Shown here one piece after another: positions 18,479 to 28,040 of a stretch of DNA of 64,000 nt. The position numbers were made by a program, and so were the translations under genes. The notes beneath the pieces were generated by a model that was not told the DNA's origin, ran no database searches, and saw only the letters and a list, made by a program, of their open reading frames with translations. Source of the DNA: Lacticaseibacillus paracasei subsp. paracasei (GTDB lineage Bacteria > Bacillota > Bacilli > Lactobacillales > Lactobacillaceae); contig NZ_AP012541.1 of assembly GCF_000829035.1 (NCBI RefSeq), forward strand, positions 1 to 64,000, in the 5' to 3' direction. Within the stretch, counting starts at the first letter, position 1. Each line of letters starts with the position of its first letter.

Positions 18479-18694
18479 ATGAGTAAAACAAGGAAACTGA
18501 GTGAACTTGAGCTACAACAGTTTGTCGGCGGAAGTGATTCTAATAAATGCCTTATGGGACTCGTTGGTGGCGGGGCTATTGGTGGTCTAAACGGAGCGGG
18601 ATCTCTAAGTGGATTTGGCCCAGCAGGAGTTACGATTGGTGGTCTTTACGGGACACTCAGCGGCATTCTAACTGGTTATGCTACAAGTTGCTAA
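18479..18694 (+). CDS. Bacteriocin-like peptide precursor B, double-glycine leader
   Basis: A 71-aa precursor with leader MSKTRKLSELELQQFVGG (18 residues). The 53-residue mature part has Cys at positions 6 and 53 and glycine-rich GxxxG stretches. ATG 18479 is preferred over ATG 18473 because GGAGG abuts the latter with no spacing. Both peptides place one Cys near each terminus, which would allow an end-to-end disulphide in each. Confidence 0.8.
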   Translation: MSKTRKLSELELQQFVGGSDSNKCLMGLVGGGAIGGLNGAGSLSGFGPAGVTIGGLYGTLSGILTGYATSC

Positions 18695-18771
18695 CTAATC
18701 TTAAAACACTTAGAATTCGTTTTTATTTTAAGATTGAGAATTATATGCAGACATCTTCTGAATAAACCGGT

Positions 18772-19455
18772 CTATTTGTACTTTGCTCTCAAGATGTGAT
18801 TAAAAAATACCGCTGCGATGGTCAAGTCGCGGCGGTATTTTGAATGCTGATTTGGCGTCGGCTGTTGGCTGACTTGATCGCTGTCTGATGGTGTTAAAAA
18901 ACTCAGGATGATCAAGCCGACAAAGGTGATTGAGATCCCAAGTGCTGGATAAAAATAGATGCTAATAGCAGTGATGACAACTGATAGTGGGAAAAAGATT
19001 GAGGATAGAAATTTAAAAGGAAACATCTGCGCAATTTTTTGACTAACAGCAGTATGCACGTGTTCAGGTGTTTTTCTAATGGCATCTGAAAGCCATAGAT
19101 ACGATAAACTCCAAAAAATGAAGACAAACAAATATAGATACTCCGGTCCAGTAGCTTGTGGAAACTTCCCGACCCAACCAGTTGCGACAGGCAGTAAGGA
19201 CATGCTAAAAAGCCACAAGTTGTTAATCCAATAAACTTTTTTTGATATTCTGAGGGCTAAGGCAAACATGTAGTGATGGTTGTACCAAGCCACCCCGACA
19301 AAAAGAAAGCTGACAATATAAGCAAAAAAATAAGGTAATTGATGGATAATACCCGTCCATTTTGCGGTTTCCGGGGTTTTAAACTCAAGCACCATAATGG
19401 TAAGGATAATGGCTACGACTGCGTCTGTGAATGCTTCAACTCGACCTTTATTCAT
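18772..19455 (-). CDS. TMEM175-family potassium channel-like protein
   Basis: A 227-aa protein when started at ATG 19455, which has GAGG eight bases upstream; the frame is open 28 codons further. The N terminus NKGRVEAFTDAVVAIILTIM matches the TMEM175 RxxAFxDAxxAIxxTIMVLE signature. Six hydrophobic spans are visible. Bacterial members are K+ leak channels. The last 40 residues are hydrophilic and overlap a terminator-like hairpin at 18805-18842, so the C terminus may be a recent extension. Confidence 0.8.
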   Translation of the reverse strand: MNKGRVEAFTDAVVAIILTIMVLEFKTPETAKWTGIIHQLPYFFAYIVSFLFVGVAWYNHHYMFALALRISKKVYWINNLWLFSMSLLPVATGWVGKFPQATGPEYLYLFVFIFWSLSYLWLSDAIRKTPEHVHTAVSQKIAQMFPFKFLSSIFFPLSVVITAISIYFYPALGISITFVGLIILSFLTPSDSDQVSQQPTPNQHSKYRRDLTIAAVFFNHILRAKYK

Positions 19456-19539
19456 TTTTTCCTCTTTATCGTAAACTAAGAATGATTCGACAATAAGATC
19501 ATTTGATCTGAGTTTACTACTGTTTGTTTCTGAGGACAC

Positions 19540-19795
19540 TTTTTAAACCCCAAATATGGGTCTGAAGAAGCGGACAGATAAGCAAGCTCACTAAGCGTTT
19601 TTGAGTTTCTGGTGAAAAAAGTTTTATCTCTCTTAATATGAAAAAATTGCGACATCATTTGTTGGTGAGTGGCGCAGCAGCAAACGTTCATAAAGGTATA
19701 TTTTTCATCGCGGTTTCCTACTGTTAATAATGTGTGATTTTCGACTTTTAGTCAAAGCCATAAAATTGAAAAAGCATGCGTTGGGAAACAACTGA
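19540..19795. other. Intergenic stretch, no gene seen
   Basis: No supported ORF in this AT-rich gap between the TMEM175-like gene and the next minus-strand gene. Confidence 0.5.
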
Positions 19796-19830
19796 AAAAG
19801 GTCGAAGCTACGTTAGCCAATCGACCTTTA
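19796..19830 (-). terminator. Terminator of the 131-aa membrane protein gene
   Basis: Stem AAAGGTCGA...TCGACCTTT, with a T run on the minus strand, 20 bp beyond that gene's stop. Confidence 0.7.
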
Positions 19831-19851
19831 AGTTGAGAAACGTGAATTATT

Positions 19852-20247
19852 TTATTTGTGTTTTTCGGAGACTTGAAGACTGACTAAAAGACTATTGGAG
19901 CATAATGAAAACAAAGGTATTAGAACAAATGCGTACCGTGATTTCATCAAAAAAATCGTTGCAAAACAAACAGTCATGATCAAGAGACTACCAACGTTTG
20001 AAAAAAGATACGGTTCATCACCCTTAATATGCTTAATAAAGTTAGCATTTCCATAGATAAGCAAGAAGATAGGGATCATTGATAGTTCAGGACTGTGCAA
20101 CATACCGCCGAGAAAAAAGAGAATATAACCACCATTCAGAGACAGGGCGATCTTACCAGTTTGATCTTCGGAAGTGTGTTGAGCCCATAGCAGCATGCCT
20201 AAAATAGAGAAACGCAAATACATTTTAAAAGTAATTTTATCAAGCAA
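19852..20247 (-). CDS. Uncharacterised integral membrane protein
   Basis: Up to 131 aa from a TTG start at 20247, or 123 aa from the internal ATG at 20223; neither has a strong ribosome binding site (GGCGGGG is the nearest). It has about four hydrophobic segments. I do not recognise the family. AT-rich and isolated, it looks like accessory DNA. Confidence 0.5.
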   Translation of the reverse strand: MLDKITFKMYLRFSILGMLLWAQHTSEDQTGKIALSLNGGYILFFLGGMLHSPELSMIPIFLLIYGNANFIKHIKGDEPYLFSNVGSLLIMTVCFATIFLMKSRYAFVLIPLFSLCSNSLLVSLQVSEKHK

Positions 20248-20262
20248 TAAATCGCCCCGCCA

Positions 20263-20276
20263 AGAAAACGTTTTCT
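20263..20276. promoter_or_regulatory. cre-like palindrome
   Basis: AGAAAACGTTTTCT is a perfect 14-bp palindrome, one mismatch from a CcpA/LacI-family site, 16 bp ahead of the membrane protein start on the minus strand. Confidence 0.4.
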
Positions 20277-20459
20277 AAACGATAGGATACACAGAGGGAA
20301 ACGACTTTTCAATGTGTTTTAAAATCAATTTATAACTATAAAAATATAATTAATATATAAATGAGGCGATAGTTATTGAATGTATTGCTTGTATAAACAC
20401 ACCTGAAATTTAAAAAGCGAATCAAAAGTGAAACAATTGTTCAGTGTGAGACCGTCATT

Positions 20460-20762
20460 TCATCGGTGACTGCTTCTACGTTCATGTCTGCTGGCTCCCG
20501 CGATGGTTGCAAGCAGAAGCAGGACTGCCGCCGCCAAAGCAAACCAAGTCCAACCGGCAATGGGAACATGAGCATCTGCCAAATAGCCAAAGCCATACAT
20601 GATAACAAGGTGGCCGCCAGCAAGGACTAGTGCAGTGAACGTCATGCTAAGGCGCTGCCAGATTGTGACGGCGTTGGTGAACCAAGCCGTGGCCATGACT
20701 AGTAGCTGTGCCAGCAGCAACAAAGCCATGAGTAGCTGTAAAATTGTGTTGAGATACACCAT
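20460..20762 (-). CDS. Small integral membrane protein, unknown
   Basis: A 100-aa protein from ATG 20762, chosen for AAAGGAG nine bases upstream; the longer frame to 20828 has no such site. It has three to four hydrophobic spans (LNTILQLLMALLLLAQLLV, FTALVLAGGHLVIMYGFGYL, WTWFALAAAVLLLLATIAG) and a basic His/Arg-rich tail. I do not recognise the family. Confidence 0.65.
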   Translation of the reverse strand: MVYLNTILQLLMALLLLAQLLVMATAWFTNAVTIWQRLSMTFTALVLAGGHLVIMYGFGYLADAHVPIAGWTWFALAAAVLLLLATIAGASRHERRSSHR

Positions 20763-21041
20763 TTTATTGGGCTCCTTTAAACGTGCTGTAAAGGACGAAT
20801 CAATTTTGCATTGTTGTACACGTATCATACCAACAAAAATTCAGACTTGATAGTGTTATGCTGCGTCTCAGTTACAGACAGCAGCAGAGATAAACAAGGT
20901 CGTTTGGTGAAAAGCCGATATCGATTCCGTGTTGGGTATCATAACTGGTGACAATTGCGATTCCTGTCATGTCGCGTTTGATTGCTACCGGGGCGTGTCT
21001 CGAACAAGCGAAATAGTTGCTGATAAACCTCCTTAAGTGCC

Positions 21042-21092
21042 AAAAAAAGAAGCCACAAGGAATGCGATCGAACATTCTTTGTGACTTCTTTT
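21042..21092 (-). terminator. Strong terminator downstream of p40
   Basis: Stem AAGAAGTCACAA...TTGTGGCTTCTT with an inner GAATG/CATTC pair and a T7 run on the minus strand. Confidence 0.85.
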
Positions 21093-21117
21093 AGATAACT
21101 CGGTAGTTTTTAAGAAA

Positions 21118-21236
21118 GAGCGTGAGCCAGACCGGTTAGAAACCGGAGTGTAAGTGGGCCTGAACGTGATGACCGGGCTTTGGTCATTGCGTTCAGGGTC
21201 CTTACACGCAGGGTTCTGGTCTGGCGAACGCGTTTA
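21118..21236 (+). repeat. Dispersed palindromic repeat, copy 5
   Basis: A full copy (GAGCGTGAGCCAGACC...GGTCTGGCGAACGCGTTTAGG). The outer arms pair (CCAGACC with GGTCTGG). It lies between the p40 stop and its terminator. Confidence 0.85.
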
Positions 21237-21285
21237 GGTTGGGATCGTGATGTGATCCCAAGACGTGATTAAGGGTAGGTAAAAA

Positions 21286-22521
21286 TTACCGGTGGATATA
21301 AACGTAGCTGCTTGCACCAGAGATGGTTTGGGTGTTCGGGCCGGTTGGTGAGCTGAAGCCCATGCCGCCTTGGCTGATCGTGACACTGTCACCGGAGACA
21401 GATTGGACATAAGCAACGTGACCATATGAACCATCGGCTGTCCATTGACCGCCAACGGATTGACCAGCGGCGAAGACGATGATTGAGCCGGCTGCTGGCG
21501 TGTGGTTAACAGTGAAGCCAGCTGCTGCGGCTGAACCGCCCCATTGTGCGCCGTTGCCCCAGCCATTACCAGCCCATGGTGCAACTGATTTGACGTACCA
21601 GGTGCACTGACCCCAAGGATAGGTGTTACCTGAACCACTGAAGTCAGCGTGGCTGCCACTGCCTGAAGCTGTGTTGTTGGTGATAACAGAAGAACTGTTG
21701 TTTGAAGAACTTGATGTGTTGTTGGCGATGGTGCTGGTTGAAGTTGCGCTGCTTGAACTGCTGGTAGTAGAAGAACTTGCGGTTGAAGCGGCAACGGTCT
21801 TCAAAGCGGCTTGGGTTGCAGCAGCTGCTTCAGACTGTTCTTGGGCAAATTGGCTTTGCAAAGCAACCAACTCATCTTTATGATCAGCAATTTGTTTATT
21901 CAAAGCATCTTGTTTATCGTTAGCATCTTTTTGTAGGGAAACCAACTGTGATTTCTGGGTTTCCAATGAAGCCTTAGTTGAAACCAGCGTCTGACGGGCA
22001 TTTTCCTGTTCCGTCTTCAAGCCAGCTAATTTATCCTTGGCAACTGTCACGGCATCAAGCGCATCTTTGCTGGCTTGGCTAAGTTTGCCAACCGTCATGG
22101 TGCGGGCAATTAAGTCAGACAAGTTCTGGGAATTCAGAACAAAGTCGATATAGACATTGCCGCTGACAGAGTTGCCAGCCTTTTTCTGCAAGGAGATCAA
22201 CTGATCTTTCAAGTTGTTCTTGCGTGCTGTGACATTCTTTTGAGCGGCAACAATTTCACCGCTGAGTGATGAAATCTTGGCATCAGTTGCGCTGATCTTA
22301 GCCGTTGCATCGCTGATTTGACCATTCTTGGTATCGATCTGCTTGTTCAAATTGATAACTTCTGTGTTCGCATCTTCAATTTGCTTCAACAGTGCATTGG
22401 TTTCGCTTTTGTTGGAAGCGATACTGTCGCTTGTATCAGCGAAAACTGGTGTTACGGCGCTAGCAGAACCTGCTAAGGTAACTGCAGCAACCAACGTGAT
22501 CATGACTTTATTGAATTTCAT
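21286..22521 (-). CDS. Secreted CHAP-domain peptidoglycan hydrolase, p40/Msp2-like
   Basis: A 411-aa secreted protein. The signal peptide runs to about residue 28 (TPVFA, then DTSDS). A long coiled coil covers about residues 35-240, then a Ser/Thr/Asn linker. The C-terminal CHAP domain has the catalytic Cys in GQCTWYVKS and the His in YGHVAYV. The sequence closely resembles p40 (Msp2) of L. rhamnosus GG and L. casei, which acts on cell wall and is reported to activate EGFR in gut epithelium. ATG 22521 follows GAGGT; a GTG four codons earlier overlaps that site. Confidence 0.92.
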   Translation of the reverse strand: MKFNKVMITLVAAVTLAGSASAVTPVFADTSDSIASNKSETNALLKQIEDANTEVINLNKQIDTKNGQISDATAKISATDAKISSLSGEIVAAQKNVTARKNNLKDQLISLQKKAGNSVSGNVYIDFVLNSQNLSDLIARTMTVGKLSQASKDALDAVTVAKDKLAGLKTEQENARQTLVSTKASLETQKSQLVSLQKDANDKQDALNKQIADHKDELVALQSQFAQEQSEAAAATQAALKTVAASTASSSTTSSSSSATSTSTIANNTSSSSNNSSSVITNNTASGSGSHADFSGSGNTYPWGQCTWYVKSVAPWAGNGWGNGAQWGGSAAAAGFTVNHTPAAGSIIVFAAGQSVGGQWTADGSYGHVAYVQSVSGDSVTISQGGMGFSSPTGPNTQTISGASSYVYIHR

Positions 22522-22724
22522 TTTTGACCTCACCCTTAATTTGATTAACTAAAGGCTACTTTACTGTGTCAATGTTACGTCAGCGTTACAGGACTGTTAG
22601 GAGTTGGTCTCAATCTTCATTTGCGCTTCAAAATTGCGATCATGAACGTTTTTAATCCCAATTTTTGATGAATTTTGTATGAAAAAAGCAGCGCCGTGAC
22701 GACGCTGCCTGACAAAATTGTAGG

Positions 22725-25298
22725 TTATTCGTTTGATTTCAGGGCTTCGACCATGTCCACCCGTTGGAGTCGACGATGCGTGAGCCAGGTGACGACGCCG
22801 GTGAAGGCCAACATGAGTAACGTGGCCGTGAGGTAGCCGACAATGCTGATCGTGAGTGGAAAAACCACGGCCTCAGTTTCGGCTTGATACAAAATGTAGG
22901 CTGTCAGCAAATTGCCGAGCAGATAGCCGAACACGATGCCGATCACTGTCAACACAATGCTCTCACGACTGATGTACATGGTGACCTCGCGATCGAAAAA
23001 GCCAAGCACCTTGATTGTGGATAGTTCCCGAATGCGTTCCGAAACGTTGATGTTATTCAGATTGTACAAGACCACGAATGACAAAACCGCACTGAGCAGA
23101 ATAAAAATCAAAACAATAGGATCTAACATACCGCTCATATTGCTTAACGTTTTCTTTGCTGTCGTCGTGAAACTAATCCCGACAATCGCGTGATGATTGA
23201 GCAATTGCTTAGCGAGTCGATCATTTTGTTTGCTGCTTTGGGGCTGCAAGCGGACTAGCAAGGTGTTTGGTTTCGCACTATTACCAGCGAGCTGGTGATA
23301 AGCGGTGTTGGAGAGATAGCCAAAATGGCCAACGTAATTCTTAGCAATGCCTTTAATTGTGAATCGCTTGCTCTGACCATTAGTTGTGGCGACTTTAAGG
23401 GTATCGCCCGTTGTCACGTTGAGTGCCTTAGCCAGTTTGCTGGTGATCACGATACCGTGGCGCGGCAAGGTCAGTTTGCGATTTGACGCCGTTGAACGGA
23501 GACTGACATAAGGTTCAAGATCGTTGCCGTTTGCTGGGGCAAACAAATTAACATCGCTCAGGCTATGGCCTTTAGCACTGAGCTTAGCCACCGCGCCGCT
23601 AACCGTGCCCGCGCTGCGATAAGCTTTGCTTTTAGCCAGAATGTCGCGGGCCGCAGCTGGCTTTTTGCCATCAGCCAATCGCACAATGGCTTGATAATGG
23701 ATGACATCACCATACTGTTGAACACCAGTAGCAGTGATTGAGTCTTTGATGCCAAACCCGGTGAGGATCAAGGCGGTGCCGCCAGCAATCCCAAGAATGG
23801 TCATCACCAGCCGTGATTTGTATCGGAAAAGATTACGATAGCTGACTTTTTGGTTAAAAGACAGACGCGACCAAAGCGGCGTGATCCGCTCCAGCAAAAT
23901 GCGTTTGGCTGATTTCGGTGCTCGCGGCCGCATCAAGGCAGCCGGCTTTTCGGTTAGTTCATTGCGGACCACAATGGCGGCGGCCCCTAATGTTGCGATC
24001 AGCGCCAATAACAATGACAAGGCGATCAACGGCCATTGCAAGGAGACGACTTGTTGGAGCGGAATGTAATTTTTATACAAGCTCAAGACAATGCGCGGAA
24101 TGCTCAAGTTGCCAGCAAAAACCCCGATGATCCCACCTAATAAACCAGCTAAGGCAGCATAGGCGAGGTAATTGCGCGCAATCGCCCATTTGCCGTAACC
24201 AAGCGCCTTGAATGTGCCGATTTGCGCGCGGGCTTCTTCGACCATGCGACTGACCGTGGTGAAAGTAATCAGCGCAGCGACAAGAAAGAAGAAAACTGGG
24301 AAAACATTGGCAATGGCGGCAATTCGATCAGCAGAACCGCCGTAATCGCCAAAGCCAGGCAGATCTTCCCGAGTTTGCCATGTGAGGCTGGTTGACAGTT
24401 GTTTGCGAGCTGTGACAGTGGCCTGTTGCTGAAAGGTTGATAGTTGCGGCTTGATAGCTTGATCGGCAGCTGCGGCAACGGCGGCTGCCGGCATGCCTGA
24501 CGCCGCTAATTGTGCTTGAGCTTTGGCCGTAGCGGTTTTAACAATGTTGGCATATACTGCTGCTCGCAGATCCTTTTCGCCTTGCGCCTTCACGCGCTGT
24601 TTCACCAATTTCATTTTTGTAGCAACGGCGTCCTTGTAACGGTTGCTGAAGGTATCGCGTGTTTGCAAAGCTGGGAAGCGAATGTTGAGCTGCGAGGCGA
24701 CCGGCATCTTCATCTGACTTGCTGGGATGTAGGCAAAATAACGCACGGTGCCATCACCGATATTCGCTGACCCACGACTAGTGTCTTCGATGTAGGCTGG
24801 CGAATCAGCAAAACCGCTAATTTTAAAAGTACGTCGAGCAAGCTTGCTGCCGCTGGTGAAGGTGTAAGTTTGACCAAGTTGATAGCCGCTTTTTTTAGCT
24901 GCCGTGTCGAGGACAATCTGATTGGCTTGCGTTGGCAGCTGTCCGCTGGTGAGATGCAGTCGATTGATGGTTGTCCCTTTTTGATAGCCGTAAAGCGCAA
25001 CAACATCGCTGGCGCGGCCGCCTATGACATACTTAAACTTGACGGCTTCTGCCTGCACGCCGCTAACTGATTCAGCGGCTTTAACTTGAGCCTTACTGAC
25101 ACCAGTCGTTGCCAGCAACTGACTATCAGCCAGATGATCGGCTTTCACTGTGGTGTTTAGAGAATCCTTAAGTGCCGGGCCCGTGGCCTTGACGCCGACG
25201 AACAGCAGGACACCTAGCATGATAATAATGACAATGGCGATGAACCGGCCCAAAGAGTCGCGAATGTTCCGCCAAAGATTTTTGGTTAATGGTTTCAT
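22725..25298 (-). CDS. ABC transporter permease, FtsX/MacB type
   Basis: An 857-aa permease. An N-terminal membrane span is followed by a large extracytoplasmic domain (about 50-320), three spans, a linker, another span, a second extracytoplasmic domain, and three final spans. This is the duplicated FtsX layout of large-substrate or antimicrobial-resistance exporters. It lies directly after its ATPase gene; ATG 25298 is preferred with AGGTG ahead, although a GTG abuts the ATPase stop. The substrate is unknown. Confidence 0.85.
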   Translation of the reverse strand: MKPLTKNLWRNIRDSLGRFIAIVIIIMLGVLLFVGVKATGPALKDSLNTTVKADHLADSQLLATTGVSKAQVKAAESVSGVQAEAVKFKYVIGGRASDVVALYGYQKGTTINRLHLTSGQLPTQANQIVLDTAAKKSGYQLGQTYTFTSGSKLARRTFKISGFADSPAYIEDTSRGSANIGDGTVRYFAYIPASQMKMPVASQLNIRFPALQTRDTFSNRYKDAVATKMKLVKQRVKAQGEKDLRAAVYANIVKTATAKAQAQLAASGMPAAAVAAAADQAIKPQLSTFQQQATVTARKQLSTSLTWQTREDLPGFGDYGGSADRIAAIANVFPVFFFLVAALITFTTVSRMVEEARAQIGTFKALGYGKWAIARNYLAYAALAGLLGGIIGVFAGNLSIPRIVLSLYKNYIPLQQVVSLQWPLIALSLLLALIATLGAAAIVVRNELTEKPAALMRPRAPKSAKRILLERITPLWSRLSFNQKVSYRNLFRYKSRLVMTILGIAGGTALILTGFGIKDSITATGVQQYGDVIHYQAIVRLADGKKPAAARDILAKSKAYRSAGTVSGAVAKLSAKGHSLSDVNLFAPANGNDLEPYVSLRSTASNRKLTLPRHGIVITSKLAKALNVTTGDTLKVATTNGQSKRFTIKGIAKNYVGHFGYLSNTAYHQLAGNSAKPNTLLVRLQPQSSKQNDRLAKQLLNHHAIVGISFTTTAKKTLSNMSGMLDPIVLIFILLSAVLSFVVLYNLNNINVSERIRELSTIKVLGFFDREVTMYISRESIVLTVIGIVFGYLLGNLLTAYILYQAETEAVVFPLTISIVGYLTATLLMLAFTGVVTWLTHRRLQRVDMVEALKSNE

Positions 25299-25310
25299 GA
25301 CGTGACTCAC

Positions 25311-26012
25311 CTACCACTCAATGTCTGCGACAGGCGTTGGCTGCGGTTCATCGTGAATACTGCGAACCTGCGCATCATTAATTTCGATGATCCGGTCAGC
25401 CATTTTGGCAATCGCTGCATTATGGGTAATGATCATGACGGTTTTATGATCTTTACGACTGGCATCCTGTAACAACTGCAAGACTTGTTTGCCGGTTCGA
25501 TAATCCAAGGCACCAGTTGGTTCATCACAAAGCAGCAGCTTCGGGTTTTTCGCCAACGCCCGAGCAATGGCCACCCGTTGTTGCTCACCGCCAGACAGCT
25601 GCGACGGAAAATTATCTAGTCGCGCACCTAGGCCGACTTGCTTTAAAACGGTTGTCGGATCCAAGGCGTCTTTGACAATTGAGCCAGCCAGTTCAACATT
25701 TTCCCTTGTTGTCAGGTTCGGAATCAGATTGTAAAACTGGAACACGAAGCCAACATTATGCCGGCGAAAAGCGGTCAGTTGACGATCAGAAAAAGTCGCA
25801 ATATCGGTGCCGTCAATCCATACCTCGCCTTCAGTGGGGGAGTCCATGCCACCGAGGATATTGAGCAAGGTTGATTTACCGGCACCGCTGGGACCAAGAA
25901 TCACGGTTAATTTGCCTTGATCAGCCGTAAAATTAATGTCGTTATTTGCTGTAATGATGGTTTCGCCCATTTTGTAACGTTTTGATTCATGTTTGACTTC
26001 GATATATGCCAT
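25311..26012 (-). CDS. ABC transporter ATP-binding protein, LolD/MacB type
   Basis: A 233-aa ATPase with Walker [13 protein letters not shown], signature [15 protein letters not shown], Walker [13 protein letters not shown] and the H-loop IITHN. It partners the downstream permease. A palindromic repeat and a divergently transcribed TetR gene lie upstream, suggesting control by that regulator. Confidence 0.92.
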   Translation of the reverse strand: MAYIEVKHESKRYKMGETIITANNDINFTADQGKLTVILGPSGAGKSTLLNILGGMDSPTEGEVWIDGTDIATFSDRQLTAFRRHNVGFVFQFYNLIPNLTTRENVELAGSIVKDALDPTTVLKQVGLGARLDNFPSQLSGGEQQRVAIARALAKNPKLLLCDEPTGALDYRTGKQVLQLLQDASRKDHKTVMIITHNAAIAKMADRIIEINDAQVRSIHDEPQPTPVADIEW

Positions 26013-26054
26013 GATTGCCTCCTAGCGTGGATGGTGAGCAATGTGTGAAGTTCT

Positions 26055-26166
26055 TAGACGCGTTCACAGGCCCAGAAACCTGCACATAAGGACCTCAAGC
26101 CTAAATGGCCAAAGCCCAGCCATAGGCCGCTTATGCTCCGGTTTCTAAGCGGGCCTGTTCACGCTC
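26055..26166 (-). repeat. Dispersed palindromic repeat, copy 6
   Basis: A reverse-oriented full copy. On the minus strand it reads GAGCGTGAACAGGCCCGC, then TTAGAAACCGGAG, and ends GAACGCGTCT. A second, truncated 5' end (GAGCGTGAGCAGGCGCGG) precedes it at about 26174-26190. It occupies the gap ahead of the ABC ATPase. Confidence 0.8.
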
Positions 26167-26199
26167 TTCTAACCGCGCCTGCTCACGCTCTTCAACACA

Positions 26200-26279
26200 T
26201 TGTCCATTTCATAACATTATGTTAGATTTAAACCGGCCGTTCAAGGACAGAAATGGTCGTTTTGTTTTTAAATGGACAA
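26200..26279. promoter_or_regulatory. Divergent promoter and operators, ABC exporter/TetR
   Basis: Ten-bp arms TTGTCCATTT (26200-26209) and AAATGGACAA (26270-26279) form a distant perfect inverted repeat. Between them TAACATTATGTTA at 26212-26224 is a perfect palindrome. TTGTCC with TAGATT at 26223, 17 bp away, may be the tetR promoter, which the palindrome overlaps. Confidence 0.5.
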
Positions 26280-26308
26280 CTTGTTCAAATGATGTTCGGA
26301 GGATGACG

Positions 26309-26860
26309 ATGTCGGGGACGAAGGATAATCGGCGGGTTCAGTATACGACGGATCGATTTAAAGACGCTTTGTTGCATATTTTGGCGACGAAACCATTGGA
26401 TGAGGTCACGGTGACTGAGCTTTGTCGACAGGCAGATTTGAATCGCGGGACGTTTTACTTACATTTTCAATCTCCACGCGATTTGTTCGAACGCATTGAA
26501 ATGGATTTGGTCGAGGCAATTCGGCCTTATCTAACGGTTAAAATAAACGATATGGCCACATGGTTGGTGCCGATTTTAAATGTCATTGCCAATCAGCCGC
26601 AAGCAGCAGCGATTATTTTGAATAATCCTGATAGCGTGGTGTTGAAGAAGATAACGGATCCAATTCGACAAAAAACAGAAACCAGCTATCAATCGTGGTA
26701 TGGTGAGACCGACAAAAGTGTTCTCACTTACTACTACGCGTTCTTCATTGACGGGGCAATTGGCGTGCTGACAAAATGGTTGAAAAATGGCACGGTTGAG
26801 CATTCTGAACAGATTGCGGCGGTGATCGAAAATGTCGTGACTAAAGGCGCACCGCATTAA
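26309..26860 (+). CDS. TetR-family regulator of the divergent ABC exporter
   Basis: A 183-aa protein. The N-terminal helix-turn-helix reads VTVTELCRQADLNRGTFYLHF. The C-terminal half is a ligand/dimer domain. ATG 26309 is used because GGAGG lies six bases ahead and abuts an earlier ATG. It is transcribed away from the ABC exporter genes, the usual arrangement for a local repressor. Confidence 0.85.
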   Translation: MSGTKDNRRVQYTTDRFKDALLHILATKPLDEVTVTELCRQADLNRGTFYLHFQSPRDLFERIEMDLVEAIRPYLTVKINDMATWLVPILNVIANQPQAAAIILNNPDSVVLKKITDPIRQKTETSYQSWYGETDKSVLTYYYAFFIDGAIGVLTKWLKNGTVEHSEQIAAVIENVVTKGAPH

Positions 26861-26903
26861 ATTATAGCAAGTGAAATTAGACAAATAATATAGGGGAATT
26901 AGC

Positions 26904-27710
26904 ATGCAGAATGTAAAATTAATTGCGAGTGACATGGACCAGACTTTACTGACAAGTGCAGGGACCTTGCCGCCGCATTTTGATCGTTATCTTCATCGCC
27001 TTGGCGAGGCTGGCATTGAGTTTGCCGTGGCTAGTGGACGGCCGCTTTATACGCTACAGGAAACTTTCCCACACTTTAGTGACCGAATTTCGATGGTCTG
27101 CGATAACGGCGGCCTTGTTTATTCGCACGGCCAATTAATCGGGAAAAGCCTGATCCCTGAGGAAAAATATCGTGAGATCGTGCAATTTATCATGACGAAA
27201 ACAGACGGTGTTCCTGTCCTGTGTGCTTTGGATGCCGCGTATATTAATGCTACTGATGCCCAATATTCACCAGCTCTTTTGCCGTTTTATCACCAATTGA
27301 AAAAGGTGCCGGATTTGTTAACGCAGTCGCTGGCAGTTGATAAGGTGACAATTTATTTTCCAAATAAAGACAGCCGCAAAAATTCCGAACGTTATTTCCG
27401 CCCAGTATTTGGCAAGAATTATACCGTTCAAGTCAGCGGTGAGACTTGGCTAGATATTCAGAACCTCGGCGTGAACAAGGGCCGCGGCATGCGAATTTTG
27501 AGTCGTCATTTTGATATTCCTACGACACAAATGATGGCGTTTGGCGATTATGATAATGATATTCCAATGCTAGAAACGGTTGGTTACAGTTACATCATGG
27601 CCAATGCAACGCAAGGCATGGCGCAACATGCCAAATATCGCACGCGGAGTAACGATGAATTCGGCGTCTTGCATGTGATGGATCAGGTGTTACAAGCGCA
27701 AGAAGGCTAG
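26904..27710 (+). CDS. HAD-superfamily phosphatase, Cof type
   Basis: A 268-aa protein. Motif I is SDMDQTLL with catalytic Asp10 and Asp12, motif II is AVASGRP, and motif IV is AFGDYDNDIPML. The C2 cap insert is as in Cof/YidA sugar- or cofactor-phosphate phosphatases. The specific substrate cannot be read from sequence. AGGGGA ribosome binding site; four bases separate it from the next gene. Confidence 0.9.
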   Translation: MQNVKLIASDMDQTLLTSAGTLPPHFDRYLHRLGEAGIEFAVASGRPLYTLQETFPHFSDRISMVCDNGGLVYSHGQLIGKSLIPEEKYREIVQFIMTKTDGVPVLCALDAAYINATDAQYSPALLPFYHQLKKVPDLLTQSLAVDKVTIYFPNKDSRKNSERYFRPVFGKNYTVQVSGETWLDIQNLGVNKGRGMRILSRHFDIPTTQMMAFGDYDNDIPMLETVGYSYIMANATQGMAQHAKYRTRSNDEFGVLHVMDQVLQAQEG

Positions 27711-27714
27711 GCTA

Positions 27715-28035
27715 ATGGCAGTTATCTCAATACGTGTGGCAATTGGTGTATACGGCTTTTTGATGTTATTAACAGCGTGGCAAGCATGGCAGAAAAAACA
27801 AGGGGATGTCCGTTTAGACCAACTGACGGCCCTGGCTGCGGCCTTAGTGATGACTGCGGCAATTATTCCTGATAAGTTCAGTGCGCTCACCGTTTTATTG
27901 ATTGGGTTATTGGCTTTGTCCACGGTGACATGGTTCAATGGCGTCGCGGTATACGGTAAACCGCATGTGAATCATCACATCATCAGATTACTGGTCCATC
28001 TTGTTTTGTTTGGGTTAGCGGTGTGGCTGTTTTGA
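27715..28035 (+). CDS. Small integral membrane protein, unknown
   Basis: A 106-aa protein with four hydrophobic segments (starting VAIGVYGFLMLLTAW) and a HH pair (KPHVNHHIIR). It follows the HAD gene by four bases and ends at a terminator, so the two form a unit. I do not recognise the family. Confidence 0.75.
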   Translation: MAVISIRVAIGVYGFLMLLTAWQAWQKKQGDVRLDQLTALAAALVMTAAIIPDKFSALTVLLIGLLALSTVTWFNGVAVYGKPHVNHHIIRLLVHLVLFGLAVWLF

Positions 28036-28040
28036 GTAAT

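Noticed and set aside
20872..21075. 67-aa minus-strand ORF with an AAGGAGG nearby
   Set aside because: No start codon is correctly spaced from that site and the translation resembles no protein I know; at most a fragment.
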